From: Paracoccus saliphilus
GTDB taxonomy: Bacteria > Pseudomonadota > Alphaproteobacteria > Rhodobacterales > Rhodobacteraceae
Direction: 5' to 3'
DNA length: 64,000 bases
Assembly: GCA_003255745.1 (NCBI GenBank)
Contig: QKYL01000110.1
Coordinates: forward strand, 62,001 to 126,000
Every line of letters begins with the position of its first letter. The first letter of the stretch is position 1. Position numbers and translations under genes: made by a program. Below the pieces are notes generated by a model, which was not told the DNA's origin, made no database searches, and saw only the letters and a program-made list of their open reading frames with translations. Shown in pieces: positions 1 to 9,427 of this stretch.

Positions 1-569
1 AGCTCGGCCTCGGCGGCCTTTACCACGGGCAGGTCATGATGGCTGTCGGCGACTGCGCGGCCATGTCCCGGCATGTGCTTGACCACCGGCAGCACCCCCG
101 CCGCCAACAATCCGTCGGCTGCGGCGCGACCCAGCTTTGCGATCTGGTCTGGGTCCGAACCCAGGCAGCGATCGCGCAGGAAAGCATGCGTGTCGGCCTG
201 AGCCACATCCAGCGTCGGGGCACAATTGGAATCGATGCCCACTGCGCGCAGCTCCTGTCCGATCAGGTGATAGCGCAGCCACATGGCGCGGACGCCGGCC
301 CCTGCCTGATCCAGCGGCGCCGGCCAGTCAGTCCAATGGGGCGCGCGCAGGCGCTGGACGCGGCCGCCTTCCTGATCGACCGTGATAACCGCATCCCGCC
401 CGACAGCCTCGCGCAGCTGGCCAGTCAGGCGGCGCAGCTGGTCAGGACTGCCGACATTACGGCCAAAGAGAATAAAGCCCCAAGGGTCGGCATCACGGAA
501 AAAGGCGGCCTCGTCGGCCGTCAGCGACAGGCCGGCGATGCCGCCCAGGATGGTGGCGCCATGGCTCAT
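1..569 (-). CDS. nagZ: Beta-N-acetylhexosaminidase, glycoside hydrolase family 3 (partial, C-terminus outside window)
   Basis: Cytoplasmic enzyme of peptidoglycan recycling that removes N-acetylglucosamine from anhydro-muropeptides. Only the first 189 codons are in the window; the rest lies beyond base 1. Visible family features are the TVDQEGGRVQR stretch around residues 63-73, the KHMPGHG motif at 164-170 and the DSHH segment at 175-178 that supplies the catalytic His/Asp dyad of bacterial NagZ. The ATG at 569 lies only 4 nt after the stop of the SPOR gene, so the two are surely co-transcribed. The order argS, SPOR protein, nagZ is common in Rhodobacteraceae, from memory usually followed by scpA. 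Confidence 0.93.
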   Translation of the reverse strand, partial: MSHGATILGGIAGLSLTADEAAFFRDADPWGFILFGRNVGSPDQLRRLTGQLREAVGRDAVITVDQEGGRVQRLRAPHWTDWPAPLDQAGAGVRAMWLRYHLIGQELRAVGIDSNCAPTLDVAQADTHAFLRDRCLGSDPDQIAKLGRAAADGLLAAGVLPVVKHMPGHGRAVADSHHDLPVVKAAEAE

Positions 570-573
570 GCGG

Positions 574-1737
574 TCACTGGCCCAAGGCCAGACAGTCCGT
601 CCCCGAGGATTGCAGCGCCGAACAGAACTGCCGCGCCTCGCTGATCGAGCCAAAGCCGGCGACGCGGAGCCGCCAGAAAGTGCGCCCGTTTGACTGGTGT
701 TGCTGGATGACCGGCGCCTTGCCGGAGAAGAGCGAGCCGTTGCGGCCGGCCAGACGCTGCCATTCGTTTTCGGCGATGGCGTTGCTGTCAAAGGCACCGA
801 CCTGAACCAGCGGGCCGCTGGCGCTGCTGGCGGCGGCGGGGCGTTCCACCGGTGCCTCGGCCGGGGCGTCAGCGGGGGTCGGGGCGGCCTCGACGGCGGG
901 TGCGGGCGTCGGGGCGGCGGCAGGTGCAACCGCGGCCACGCGGGTCACGGTCCGCGGCCGCGGCGCCGGGCGGCTGGAGGCGACCAGCACGCCGGGATCG
1001 GCTTCGGCCTGAGCCTGGGCCAGCGCCTCGGCAATGGCGACAGCTTGGGTTGGGACGCCATTCTCGTCCGTCACGACATCGGTCACCAGCCCTTCCGAGG
1101 CGGGGGCGTCGATGATCGCGGCGTCGTTCACCGCCTGATCGGCAAGTGCCCGTTCGGCGGCGGCGGCAGCCTGAGACTCGGCCAGGGCGCGCGCCTCGCT
1201 GTCGGACAGCGGCACGATCGGATCGCCGGCAAATGTCAGGGGCGTCTCGGATGGATTGGATGGCTCGCGGGCGGTGGCGCCCAGCTGGCCCATCGCCACG
1301 TCATCCTCGGACAGTTCCACCGGGGCAGGCGCGATGGCGACCTCCTGGGCCGGGGTTGCGGCCTCGCCCGCCGCAACGCTGTTGACCGCAAGCCCGGTGT
1401 GGTTTGTCAGCTGACCGCCCGGATTTTCCGGGGTGGTGCGGGCCTCGCCCTGGATCGCGCGGATCACCGGCACGCCCGACACATCCCGCGACACAAGCTG
1501 CCATCCCCAGGCCATCAGCCCGACCATCAGCCCAACCGAGGCGACCGCACCCATGTAATGCGTCAGCCGCGCCAGCCGTGCCGTCAGACCGTCCGCCTCG
1601 GCGCCAGCGCCCTCGCGGGCATCCGCGCCGGCCTGATCCTGCGGCGCGTTCCAGCTGCCTTGGTCATAGGAAAATTCGCGCTTCACCTTGTGACGCGAGA
1701 ACACATAGCCGCCTTCGCGGAAATCCATCACTGCCAT
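574..1737 (-). CDS. SPOR domain-containing cell-division/envelope protein
   Basis: A 387-residue single-pass membrane protein. Residues 1-58 are cytoplasmic and charged, a hydrophobic helix covers about 61-82, then comes a long Ala/Pro-rich low-complexity linker (about 85-305) and a C-terminal SPOR fold of about 80 residues starting near GPLVQVGAFDS. SPOR domains bind glycan strands lacking stem peptides at division sites, so a periplasmic septal role is expected, but this protein is not identified as a specific FtsN or DedD. It lies between argS and nagZ with short gaps (72 and 4 nt), in keeping with one operon. The start is the ATG at 1737; a second in-frame ATG three codons on is possible. 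Confidence 0.85.
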   Translation of the reverse strand: MAVMDFREGGYVFSRHKVKREFSYDQGSWNAPQDQAGADAREGAGAEADGLTARLARLTHYMGAVASVGLMVGLMAWGWQLVSRDVSGVPVIRAIQGEARTTPENPGGQLTNHTGLAVNSVAAGEAATPAQEVAIAPAPVELSEDDVAMGQLGATAREPSNPSETPLTFAGDPIVPLSDSEARALAESQAAAAAERALADQAVNDAAIIDAPASEGLVTDVVTDENGVPTQAVAIAEALAQAQAEADPGVLVASSRPAPRPRTVTRVAAVAPAAAPTPAPAVEAAPTPADAPAEAPVERPAAASSASGPLVQVGAFDSNAIAENEWQRLAGRNGSLFSGKAPVIQQHQSNGRTFWRLRVAGFGSISEARQFCSALQSSGTDCLALGQ

Positions 1738-1809
1738 GTCTGCCTGCCTGCCGGTTGTTCCGGATTAACTTTGCCTGCTCAGAGCCTCGTCCGGCAGCGA
1801 CGCTGTTCG

Positions 1810-3552
1810 TCAGCGCATTTCTTCTGCCGGAGTCACCCCAAGAATAGCGAGACCGCTTGAAATAACAACGCCAACTGCCCGGACCAGCGCAATTTTTCCC
1901 TGGCTTGTGGCGGGCTCGCCTTCCTGCACAAAGCGCAACGACGTGTCATCATTGCCGCGATTCCACAGCGAATGCAGGTCGGATGCGATGTCATAGAGGA
2001 AGAAGGCGACCCGGTGCGGCTCGTGCGCGCGGGCGGCATGTTCGACCAGCCGCGGCCATTCCGCGACCTTGCGAGCCAGCTCCAGCTCGGTGGGGTGGTT
2101 CAGGACCGACAGGTCCGCGCCGGTCAGGGCAGAATCGCCGACGTCGATTCCCGCCTCGGCCGCGCGGCGCAGGACCGAATGGACCCGGGCGCTGGCATAT
2201 TGGACATACCAGACCGGGTTGTCCTTGGACTGCTCCAGCACCTTGGCAAAATCGAAATCAAGCGCCGCATCGTTCTTGCGCGTCAGCATGATGAAGCGGG
2301 TGACATCGGCCCCCGCCTCCTCGACCACGTCGCGCAGGGTGACGAAGGTGCCCGCGCGCTTGGACATCTTGAACGGCTCGCCGTTCTTGTAAAGCTTGAC
2401 CAGCTGGATCAGCTTGACGTCCAGAGGCACGCGCCCCGCCGACAACGCCCTGACGGCGGCCTGCATCCGCTTGACATAGCCGCCGTGGTCGGCGCCGAAG
2501 ACGTCGATCAGCTTGTCAAAGCCGCGTTCAATCTTGTCGAAGTGATAGGCGATATCGGGCGCGAAATAGGTCCAGGCGCCGTCCGACTTCTGAATCGGCC
2601 GGTCGACGTCGTCGCCATGCGCGGACGAGCGGAACAGCATCTGCTCGCGCGGCTCCCAGTCCTCGGGCAGTTTTCCCTTGGGCGGCTCCAGGACACCGTG
2701 ATAAATCAGGTCCATGTCCTTCAGCCGGGCGATGGCGGCCTCGATTTTGCCGGTGCCGTAAAGTGCCTTTTCGCTGGAATAGACATCCATCTGCACGCCA
2801 AGCGCGGCCAGATCGCCGCGGATCTGCTCCATCATGGCCAATGTTGCGAAATCACGGATCGCGACCAGCCAATCCTCCTCGGGCTTGTCCAGAAGGCTGC
2901 TGCCGTATTCGGCCTTCAGCGCCTCGCCCACCGGGATCAGGTAATCGCCGGGATAAAGCCCTTCGCGGATTTCGGGTTCCAGCCCGTTCGCCTCGCGATA
3001 GCGTTCATAGGCCGAGCGTGCCAGCACATCGACCTGCGCACCGCCATCGTTGATATAGTACTCGCGCGTCACGTCATGACCGGAAAAGGCCAGCAGGCGG
3101 GCCAGCGCATCGCCAAAGACCGCACCACGGACATGACCCACATGCATGGGACCGGTCGGGTTGGCGCTGACAAACTCGATGTTGACCCTTTGTCCCGCGC
3201 CCATGTTCGAACGGCCGAATTCCAGCCCAGCCTTCAGCGCGGCCGCGACGACCTGCTGCCAGACGACCGGCGACAGGCGCAGGTTCAGGAAGCCCGGTCC
3301 CGCCACCTCGGCCGCGGCGATGCGGGGGTCGGTCAGGCGGGCGGCCAGCTTTTCGGCGATGTCGCGCGGCTTCATGCCGGCGGGCTTGGCCAGCACCATT
3401 GCTGCATTGGTGGCCATGTCGCCATGGGCGGGATCGCGCGGCGGCTCGACCGTCACATTGGCCAGGTCCAGGCCCTGCGGCAGCTCGCCGGCCTTGGCCA
3501 TCTGGTCCAGCGCCTCGACGACGACGCCGCGGAGATCGGTGAAAAGGTTCAT
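1810..3552 (-). CDS. argS: Arginyl-tRNA synthetase
   Basis: Class I aminoacyl-tRNA synthetase that charges tRNA-Arg; 580 residues, normal for the bacterial enzyme. The N-terminal tRNA-recognition domain (about 1-100) is followed by the ATP-binding HIGH variant HVGH at 137-140 in the context [10 protein letters not shown], and the KMSKS loop reads KMSKR at 395-399. The C-terminal part carries the anticodon-binding helices that end the family. It is the first gene of a minus-strand run into the SPOR protein and nagZ. The ATG at 3552 gives the expected N-terminus. Confidence 0.97.
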   Translation of the reverse strand: MNLFTDLRGVVVEALDQMAKAGELPQGLDLANVTVEPPRDPAHGDMATNAAMVLAKPAGMKPRDIAEKLAARLTDPRIAAAEVAGPGFLNLRLSPVVWQQVVAAALKAGLEFGRSNMGAGQRVNIEFVSANPTGPMHVGHVRGAVFGDALARLLAFSGHDVTREYYINDGGAQVDVLARSAYERYREANGLEPEIREGLYPGDYLIPVGEALKAEYGSSLLDKPEEDWLVAIRDFATLAMMEQIRGDLAALGVQMDVYSSEKALYGTGKIEAAIARLKDMDLIYHGVLEPPKGKLPEDWEPREQMLFRSSAHGDDVDRPIQKSDGAWTYFAPDIAYHFDKIERGFDKLIDVFGADHGGYVKRMQAAVRALSAGRVPLDVKLIQLVKLYKNGEPFKMSKRAGTFVTLRDVVEEAGADVTRFIMLTRKNDAALDFDFAKVLEQSKDNPVWYVQYASARVHSVLRRAAEAGIDVGDSALTGADLSVLNHPTELELARKVAEWPRLVEHAARAHEPHRVAFFLYDIASDLHSLWNRGNDDTSLRFVQEGEPATSQGKIALVRAVGVVISSGLAILGVTPAEEMR

Positions 3553-3619
3553 CTTGGGCTTCCTGATTGACCCCTGCGGGTTAACGCCTGAGGTCGGGGA
3601 AGGTCAACACATTGCCCTC

Positions 3620-5509
3620 TCAGCTGCCGGTTTCGGCCTTTTCGCGATGCTGGCGCGCCACGTCTGCTGCCTCGGCGGCCAGATCCCCGCCCGCTGTATC
3701 TTGCGGCGGCGACAGCGCCGGCGGCACGAAGGCGGTGATCCAGTCGCCGGACTGGGCCGCGACGGGCTGATCCTCGCCGTGAAAGCGCAGCATTCCGGCC
3801 TTGGACACGACGACCAGCGGCTCGGCCCCCGGACGGTCCGCCTGCCAGTCGTCAAAGGTGTACTCGTCCGACAGGCGCGTGCTTCGCAGGGTCCACCCTT
3901 CGGCCAGACGCTGGTTCAGCACGTCAAAAGTGGGACAACTGGCCAGCCGCTGCCCGCCCAGCTGCGCGGGCAGCGCGTGGCGGGATTGATCGCGAACGCG
4001 GCTGATCTGCCAGACCGCGTCACGGCCCAGTTCCGGCCCCAGGTCGGTGGCCACCAAAGTATTGTAGGCATCGTTGTCCGATGCGGCGAGAACGGCGGGA
4101 TATGCGATGAATTCCACCTGGTGTTCGGCCGCCTCGCCCAGGATGTCGCCGTAATAGGTGGGGACGCCCGCGTGCCGCGCCTGGATCAGATGCTGGCGGT
4201 TCGTGTCGGCGATCAGCGTGCCGACGCCCGCCCGTTCCAGCGCCTGCGCAAGGGCCACGGCAAAGGGCGATCCGCCCACGACCAGCAGGCCCGGACGTTC
4301 TGGGCCCGACAGGCCAAGCCGGCGGGCCAGGGGTGCCAGCGTAAAGCCGTGGATAATAACGGTGGCCAGCACAATGATGAAAGCCAAGGGCGCCAGGGCC
4401 GCGCCGTCTGGGATACCCGCCTCGACCAGCTTGTCGCCAAAGATGCCCGACACCGCAACCATCACCACCCCGCGCGGTCCGGTCAACGCGATCAGCCAGC
4501 GTTCGTTCATCGGCAACCGCGTCCCGATCAGCGGCAGCAGCACCTGCAGCGGCCGCGCCAGGGCGACGGTGAAAAGCACGAACAACGCCGCCCGCCACGT
4601 CAGTTGGCCAAGCGTCGCGAAATCCAGCGAGGCCGCCATCAGCACGAAGACGCCCGAAACCAGCAAGATCGTCGCCTGTTCCTTGAAGCGGTGCAGCTCG
4701 GTATAGGAAGACAGCTTGGCGTTCGCCAGCACCATGCCCATGATCGTGACGGCCAAGAGACCGGTTTCGTGCAGCACGCTGTCGGTAATGGCAAAGATCG
4801 CGATGACGCTGACGAACAGCATCGGAACCTTCATGTATTCGGGAACCCAGCCCCGCCTGAAGGAGAGGGCCATCGCCTGCCCTCCTGCCCAGCCCGCCAG
4901 CGCCGCAAAACCGATGCCCGATCCCAGCAGCCAGGCAGCCGCGCCCATCGACAGGCCGGTTTCCAGGACCAGCACGATCTCCAGCAGCAGGACGGCGATC
5001 AACACGCCAATGGGGTCGTTGACGATCGCCTCCCATTGCAGGACCTGTGCAGGTCGGGCCCACAGGCGCGCCTGGCGCAGCATTGGCGCAATGACCGTGG
5101 GACCGGTCACCACCATGACGCCGCCAAAGACCGCGGCCGCCTGCCAGGACAACCCCACCGCCAGCCACAGGACCAGCGCGGACAGCGCCCAACCAAGCGG
5201 CGCGCCCAGGAACACCAGCCGCTTGACCGCCGGTCGGGCATCGCCCAACCGGTGATATTCCAGGGTCAGCCCGCCTTCGAACAGGATGATGGCCACGGCC
5301 ACGCTGATCAGGGGACGATAGATCGGTCCCAGGTCGCGCTCGGGCAGGAACCAGCCCAGCACCGGCCCGACCACCAGGCCCACGCCCAGCATCAGCACGA
5401 TCGCGGGCAACCGGAACCGCCAGGCCAGCCATTGCGCCCCCACGCCGAGGACGCCCACCAGTGCAACCACCTGCACCGGCGTCAGTGCCTGCATCACTTC
5501 GCCATCCAT
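3620..5509 (-). CDS. Cation/proton antiporter with C-terminal RCK/TrkA-N domain
   Basis: Inner-membrane monovalent cation:proton antiporter. The first 400 residues hold about 12 hydrophobic segments in the pattern of Na+/H+ exchangers, starting at LTPVQVVALVGVLGVGAQ. The next part, beginning near GLLVVGGSPFAVALAQALE, has the glycine-rich start and downstream acidic residue (LIADTN) of a nucleotide-binding TrkA-N domain, so NAD(H) or another nucleotide may gate transport. Length is 629 residues. The transported ion (Na+ or K+) cannot be decided from sequence. It stands alone, divergent from the helicase gene and in the same direction as argS, with a 67-nt gap to argS. Confidence 0.87.
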   Translation of the reverse strand: MDGEVMQALTPVQVVALVGVLGVGAQWLAWRFRLPAIVLMLGVGLVVGPVLGWFLPERDLGPIYRPLISVAVAIILFEGGLTLEYHRLGDARPAVKRLVFLGAPLGWALSALVLWLAVGLSWQAAAVFGGVMVVTGPTVIAPMLRQARLWARPAQVLQWEAIVNDPIGVLIAVLLLEIVLVLETGLSMGAAAWLLGSGIGFAALAGWAGGQAMALSFRRGWVPEYMKVPMLFVSVIAIFAITDSVLHETGLLAVTIMGMVLANAKLSSYTELHRFKEQATILLVSGVFVLMAASLDFATLGQLTWRAALFVLFTVALARPLQVLLPLIGTRLPMNERWLIALTGPRGVVMVAVSGIFGDKLVEAGIPDGAALAPLAFIIVLATVIIHGFTLAPLARRLGLSGPERPGLLVVGGSPFAVALAQALERAGVGTLIADTNRQHLIQARHAGVPTYYGDILGEAAEHQVEFIAYPAVLAASDNDAYNTLVATDLGPELGRDAVWQISRVRDQSRHALPAQLGGQRLASCPTFDVLNQRLAEGWTLRSTRLSDEYTFDDWQADRPGAEPLVVVSKAGMLRFHGEDQPVAAQSGDWITAFVPPALSPPQDTAGGDLAAEAADVARQHREKAETGS

Positions 5510-5586
5510 GTCCGCCCCTTCGTCCGCGCCCAGCAGTCAAGCCAGCAACGCCCGGTCGGGTTCCGTGAGACGGCTCACGCTAAAGA

Positions 5587-5615
5587 TTGACGGCGCTCAG
5601 AGTTTGGTCTAGGCG
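5587..5615 (+). promoter_or_regulatory. Possible sigma-70 promoter of the DEAD-box helicase gene
   Basis: A TTGACG at 5587-5592 matches the -35 consensus well. With a 17-nt spacer the -10 would be TAGGCG at 5610-5615, which is poor. It lies in the 244-bp divergent gap between the antiporter and helicase genes and would give a 5' leader of about 130 nt before the chosen ATG at 5754. The rest of the gap (5510-5753) shows no other structure that I can support. Confidence 0.3.
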
Positions 5616-5753
5616 ATGCTGGCCTGCATCCGGCAGGCATCAAGGCGGGGCGTCCGTGACTGCGTCCCAACTTTGCCGCAGCGGCGCCACTTGGGCGCGC
5701 GGCATGGAACGCATCGCGCCAAGATTTCGGCGCGGCTTAATGGAAAGCCCCGA

Positions 5754-7883
5754 ATGACAAAATTCTCTGATCTGAAGCTTGATCCCAAAGTGCTGCAGGC
5801 CGTTCTGGAAGCAGGCTACGAGACGCCGACGCCCATCCAGCAGGGGGCCATCCCGCCCGCGCTGGAAGGCCGCGACGTGCTGGGGATCGCGCAGACCGGA
5901 ACCGGCAAGACCGCAAGCTTCGTGCTGCCGATGATCACCATGCTAGGCCGTGGCCGCGCGCGCGCGCGCATGCCGCGCAGCCTGGTGATGTGCCCGACCC
6001 GCGAACTGGCAGCCCAGGTGGCCGAAAACTTCGACACCTACGCCAAGCACACCCGCCTGACCAAGGCGCTGCTGATCGGCGGCGTCAGCTTTGGCGAACA
6101 GGACAAGCTGATCGACCGGGGCGTGGACGTGCTGATCGCTACCCCCGGTCGCCTGCTGGACCATTTCGAGCGCGGCAAGCTGCTGTTGACCGGCGTTCAG
6201 ATAATGGTCGTGGACGAGGCGGACCGCATGCTGGACATGGGCTTCATCCCCGATATCGAGCGCATCTTCCAGCTGACGCCCTTTACCCGCCAGACCCTGT
6301 TCTTCAGCGCCACCATGGCGCCCGAGATCGAGCGCATCACCAACACCTTCCTGCACGCGCCTGAACGTATCGAGGTCGCCCGCCAGGCCACGGCCAGCGA
6401 AACCATCACGCAGCGCCTTGTCGAGTTGTCCCCCACCCGCCGCGACATGGCCTCCAAGCAAAAGCGCGACCTGCTGCGTGCGCTGGTCGATGCCGAGGGC
6501 GAGGCGCTGACCAACGCGATCATCTTCTGCAACCGCAAGACCGACGTAGACATCCTGTCCAAGTCGCTGGCCAAGCACGGCTACGATGCCGCCCCTATCC
6601 ACGGCGACCTTGACCAGAGCCAGCGCACCCGCACGTTGGAAAGCTTTCGCGACGGCAAGCTGCGCCTGCTGATCGCATCCGACGTGGCGGCGCGCGGGTT
6701 GGACATCCCGGCCGTCAGCCATGTCTTCAATTATGACCTGCCCAGCCATGCCGAGGATTATGTCCACCGGATCGGCCGCACCGGCCGCGCCGGGCGTCTT
6801 GGCACGGCTGTCAGCATCGCGACCCCGTCCGACGAGAAATATCTGACCGCAATCGAAGGGCTGCTGAAGAAATCCCTGCCTCGGGTAGAGATGCCCGCCG
6901 GATTTTCTTTCTCGGCGTCCAGTGTTCCCGCGCCCGAGCAGGCCCGCGAGCGCGAGGAGCGTAAGGGCGGCAGCCGCGAACGTCGTCGCCGACCGCGCCG
7001 TGACGAGGAACGCACGCCCGACCCTGTCGTGACCGAGATCGAGGCCCTTCCCGAGGCGCATCCCGAACCCAAGCGTGCTGAAGCGCGCTCAGAACCCCGT
7101 CTTGAGCCTCGGGCCGAAAACGTCCGCCGGGATGAGCCCCGCCGCGAGGAGCGTCGCGAAGATCGACGCGAAGATCGCCGGGGCGAACGGCGCGACGGGC
7201 GCCGGGGCCGCGATCAGGAGGGCCGTGGCCATCAGGTCATGGGCATGGGCGACCATGTTCCGCAATTCATGCTGGTCGAGCTGCGGACCGCAGAGATGAC
7301 CGATACGCCCGAGGAAGTGTCCGCGCCGCCCGCCGCAGCCGAGGCGGCGGAGCCCGCTGCCAATCCCCGCCGTTCGCGTGGTCGCCGCAAGTCCATGGCC
7401 ACGGCGCCCGATGCAGCGGCGCCTGAGGATGTGGCCGTCGAAGCGACCGAACTGCAGACCACTGCGCCTGCACCTTCGGCAGAACCCGCACCCGAAGCCC
7501 AGGCTGCCACCGCCGCAGAGGCTCCGCAATCTGCCGCCGATGCACGTGTAGCAGAGGCAGAGGCACCCGCAGCGGCGCCCGAGACGGGCGTGGCCAAACC
7601 CAGGCGCGGCCGAAAGAAGGCAGAATCTGCCGAGACCCCCGCCGCCGATCAGCCCGCACCCAAGCGCTCGCGCAGCCGCAAGGCCCCGGCCGAGGTTCAG
7701 CCCGAAGCCGCAGAGGGTGCCGAGCCTGCCGAAAAACCAAAGCGCACGCGCCGCAAGAAGGCCGAGGATGTGCCTGCTGAGGCCGCCGAAGCCCTTGCTG
7801 AAAAGCCCAAGCGCACGCGCCGCAAGAAGGCGGACGCCGCCGATCCCGTCAGCCAGTCCAAGGACGCTGACGCCGAGGCGTGA
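5754..7883 (+). CDS. DEAD-box ATP-dependent RNA helicase with long basic low-complexity tail
   Basis: RNA helicase of the RhlE/DeaD type, expected in ribosome assembly or RNA turnover. The core has all the landmarks: Q motif GYETPTPIQQ (21-30), motif I AQTGTGKT (46-53), DEAD (154-157), SAT (185-187) and HRIGRTGR (338-345). After about residue 390 comes a 320-residue tail: an Arg/Glu-rich block, a short conserved-looking island GMGDHVPQFML (497-507), then Ala/Pro/Glu-rich sequence with basic modules, including EKPKRTRRKKA twice (660-670 and 683-693). The reading frame is open from 5616, but the ATG at 5754 was chosen because GGAAAG stands 6 nt upstream and the protein then begins MTKFSDLKL as in the family. 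The stop overlaps the lnt start. Confidence 0.93.
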   Translation: MTKFSDLKLDPKVLQAVLEAGYETPTPIQQGAIPPALEGRDVLGIAQTGTGKTASFVLPMITMLGRGRARARMPRSLVMCPTRELAAQVAENFDTYAKHTRLTKALLIGGVSFGEQDKLIDRGVDVLIATPGRLLDHFERGKLLLTGVQIMVVDEADRMLDMGFIPDIERIFQLTPFTRQTLFFSATMAPEIERITNTFLHAPERIEVARQATASETITQRLVELSPTRRDMASKQKRDLLRALVDAEGEALTNAIIFCNRKTDVDILSKSLAKHGYDAAPIHGDLDQSQRTRTLESFRDGKLRLLIASDVAARGLDIPAVSHVFNYDLPSHAEDYVHRIGRTGRAGRLGTAVSIATPSDEKYLTAIEGLLKKSLPRVEMPAGFSFSASSVPAPEQAREREERKGGSRERRRRPRRDEERTPDPVVTEIEALPEAHPEPKRAEARSEPRLEPRAENVRRDEPRREERREDRREDRRGERRDGRRGRDQEGRGHQVMGMGDHVPQFMLVELRTAEMTDTPEEVSAPPAAAEAAEPAANPRRSRGRRKSMATAPDAAAPEDVAVEATELQTTAPAPSAEPAPEAQAATAAEAPQSAADARVAEAEAPAAAPETGVAKPRRGRKKAESAETPAADQPAPKRSRSRKAPAEVQPEAAEGAEPAEKPKRTRRKKAEDVPAEAAEALAEKPKRTRRKKADAADPVSQSKDADAEA

Positions 7884-9421
7884 TGAAGGCCGGACGCTCC
7901 AGCATGGTCCCGCCGCGCCTGACGCGCCGGGGCCGCCCGCCCCTGCGTGTCCTTGCGCCGGATCTGGGCCTGGGGCTGGTAGCGGCACTTGGTCTTGCAC
8001 CCTTCGGCATCTGGGGGGCCACGCCGGTGGCCCTTTCCTTGGTCCTGTGGCGGCTGGCGCGCGCCCGCGCCGCTGCGGTCTTTTGGCATGCGCTGGCCGC
8101 AGGCTTTGGCTGGTTCGCACTGGCCCTGTTCTGGATCACCGAACCATTTCTGGTCGATGTCGCCCGTCACGGCTGGATGGCGCCCTTTGCCCTGCTGCTG
8201 ATGGCCTTGGGAGGTGCCCTTTTCTGGGCGATCCCCTGCTGGGCTGCGGCGCGGCTGGCGCGCGGCTGGCGCATGCAGGCGCTGGCGATTGCCGTGGCGC
8301 TGGCCCTGTCAGACTGGCTGCGCGGCTGGATCTTCACCGGCTTTCCTTGGGCGATGATCGGGCATGGCTGGATCGACACGCCGGTGGCGCAACTCGCGTC
8401 CTGGACGGGGGCATTGGGGCTCAGCATCCTGACGTTGGTCCTGGCGGCCCTCCCGGTCCTGCTGGGGCGCCCAGAGCCGCCCAAGGTTACGACGCTTCTG
8501 CCGGGCATCCTGACGGCAATTATCCTGACCGGTGCGACTTGGGCAGGCGGACTGGCGCGGCTGGCGGCTCCTCTGCCGCCGGACAGCGACACGGCCCTGC
8601 GCATTGTGCAGCCCAATGCTGCGCAGCACCTGAAATGGGACCCGGAATGGGCCCAGATCTTCTTTACCCGCCTGCTGGACCTTTCGGCGGAACCCGGTCC
8701 CCGCGACCTGGTGATCTGGCCCGAGACGGCCGTGAACTTCCTGCTGGAGGACGCGACCGACCTGCTGCCGGTGATGACCGAGGCCGCCGGAGCCCCCTTG
8801 GTCATGGGTATCCAGCGGCGCGAGGGCAGCCGGTTCTACAACAGCCTGGCCGCGCTGGAACCGGGGGGACGTGTCACCCAAGTCTATGACAAGTTCCACC
8901 TGGTGCCCTTTGGCGAATACATGCCTTGGGGCGACGCGCTGTCCCGCATTGGCATCAACGCCTTTGCGGCGCAGCAGGGCAATGGATATTCCGCAGGTCC
9001 AGGCCCGATGCTGATGACCGCAGGCGATGCCCCGCCGTTTCAGCCGCTGATCTGCTACGAGGCGATCTTTTCCCGCCACCTGCGCAGCCTGGGCGCGCGC
9101 CCCGCATGGCTGCTGCAGGCCACCAACGACGCCTGGTTCGGCCGCATCTCGGGACCCTACCAGCACTTGGCGCAAGCCCGTCTGCGATCGATCGAGACGG
9201 GGCTGCCGATGGTGCGCGCCGCCAATACCGGGGTCAGCGCGGTCATCGACGCGCGGGGCGGGATCCGGGACAGCCTGCCCTTGAACGTGGCCGGCAAGAT
9301 CGACGCCCCGCTGCCCGGCGCCCTGCCCCCGACGCCCTGGAGCCGGTACGGCGACCTTCCGGCGCTGCTGTTGCTGCTGGCGGCCCTGCTGGGCGTCGCC
9401 GCAGCTCGCCTGCGCTGCTGA
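7883..9421 (+). CDS. lnt: Apolipoprotein N-acyltransferase
   Basis: Inner-membrane enzyme that adds the third acyl chain to the N-terminal cysteine of lipoproteins, the last step of lipoprotein maturation. The protein has 512 residues: several hydrophobic helices in the first 225 residues and a last one near the C-terminus enclose a periplasmic carbon-nitrogen hydrolase domain. The catalytic triad is visible as Glu281 (IWPETAVN), Lys337 (YDKFHLVPFGEY) and Cys391 (LICYEAIF). The ATG at 7883 shares one base with the helicase TGA stop, so translation is probably coupled; an in-frame GTG one codon earlier is possible. It ends 6 nt from the convergent J-domain gene. Confidence 0.95.
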   Translation: MKAGRSSMVPPRLTRRGRPPLRVLAPDLGLGLVAALGLAPFGIWGATPVALSLVLWRLARARAAAVFWHALAAGFGWFALALFWITEPFLVDVARHGWMAPFALLLMALGGALFWAIPCWAAARLARGWRMQALAIAVALALSDWLRGWIFTGFPWAMIGHGWIDTPVAQLASWTGALGLSILTLVLAALPVLLGRPEPPKVTTLLPGILTAIILTGATWAGGLARLAAPLPPDSDTALRIVQPNAAQHLKWDPEWAQIFFTRLLDLSAEPGPRDLVIWPETAVNFLLEDATDLLPVMTEAAGAPLVMGIQRREGSRFYNSLAALEPGGRVTQVYDKFHLVPFGEYMPWGDALSRIGINAFAAQQGNGYSAGPGPMLMTAGDAPPFQPLICYEAIFSRHLRSLGARPAWLLQATNDAWFGRISGPYQHLAQARLRSIETGLPMVRAANTGVSAVIDARGGIRDSLPLNVAGKIDAPLPGALPPTPWSRYGDLPALLLLLAALLGVAAARLRC

Positions 9422-9427
9422 ACGGCC

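Noticed and set aside
3146-5590. An 814-codon plus-strand open frame opposite the antiporter, and a 506-codon frame in another minus-strand phase
   Set aside because: Both are shadows of the antiporter gene, which has clear membrane helices and a TrkA-N domain.
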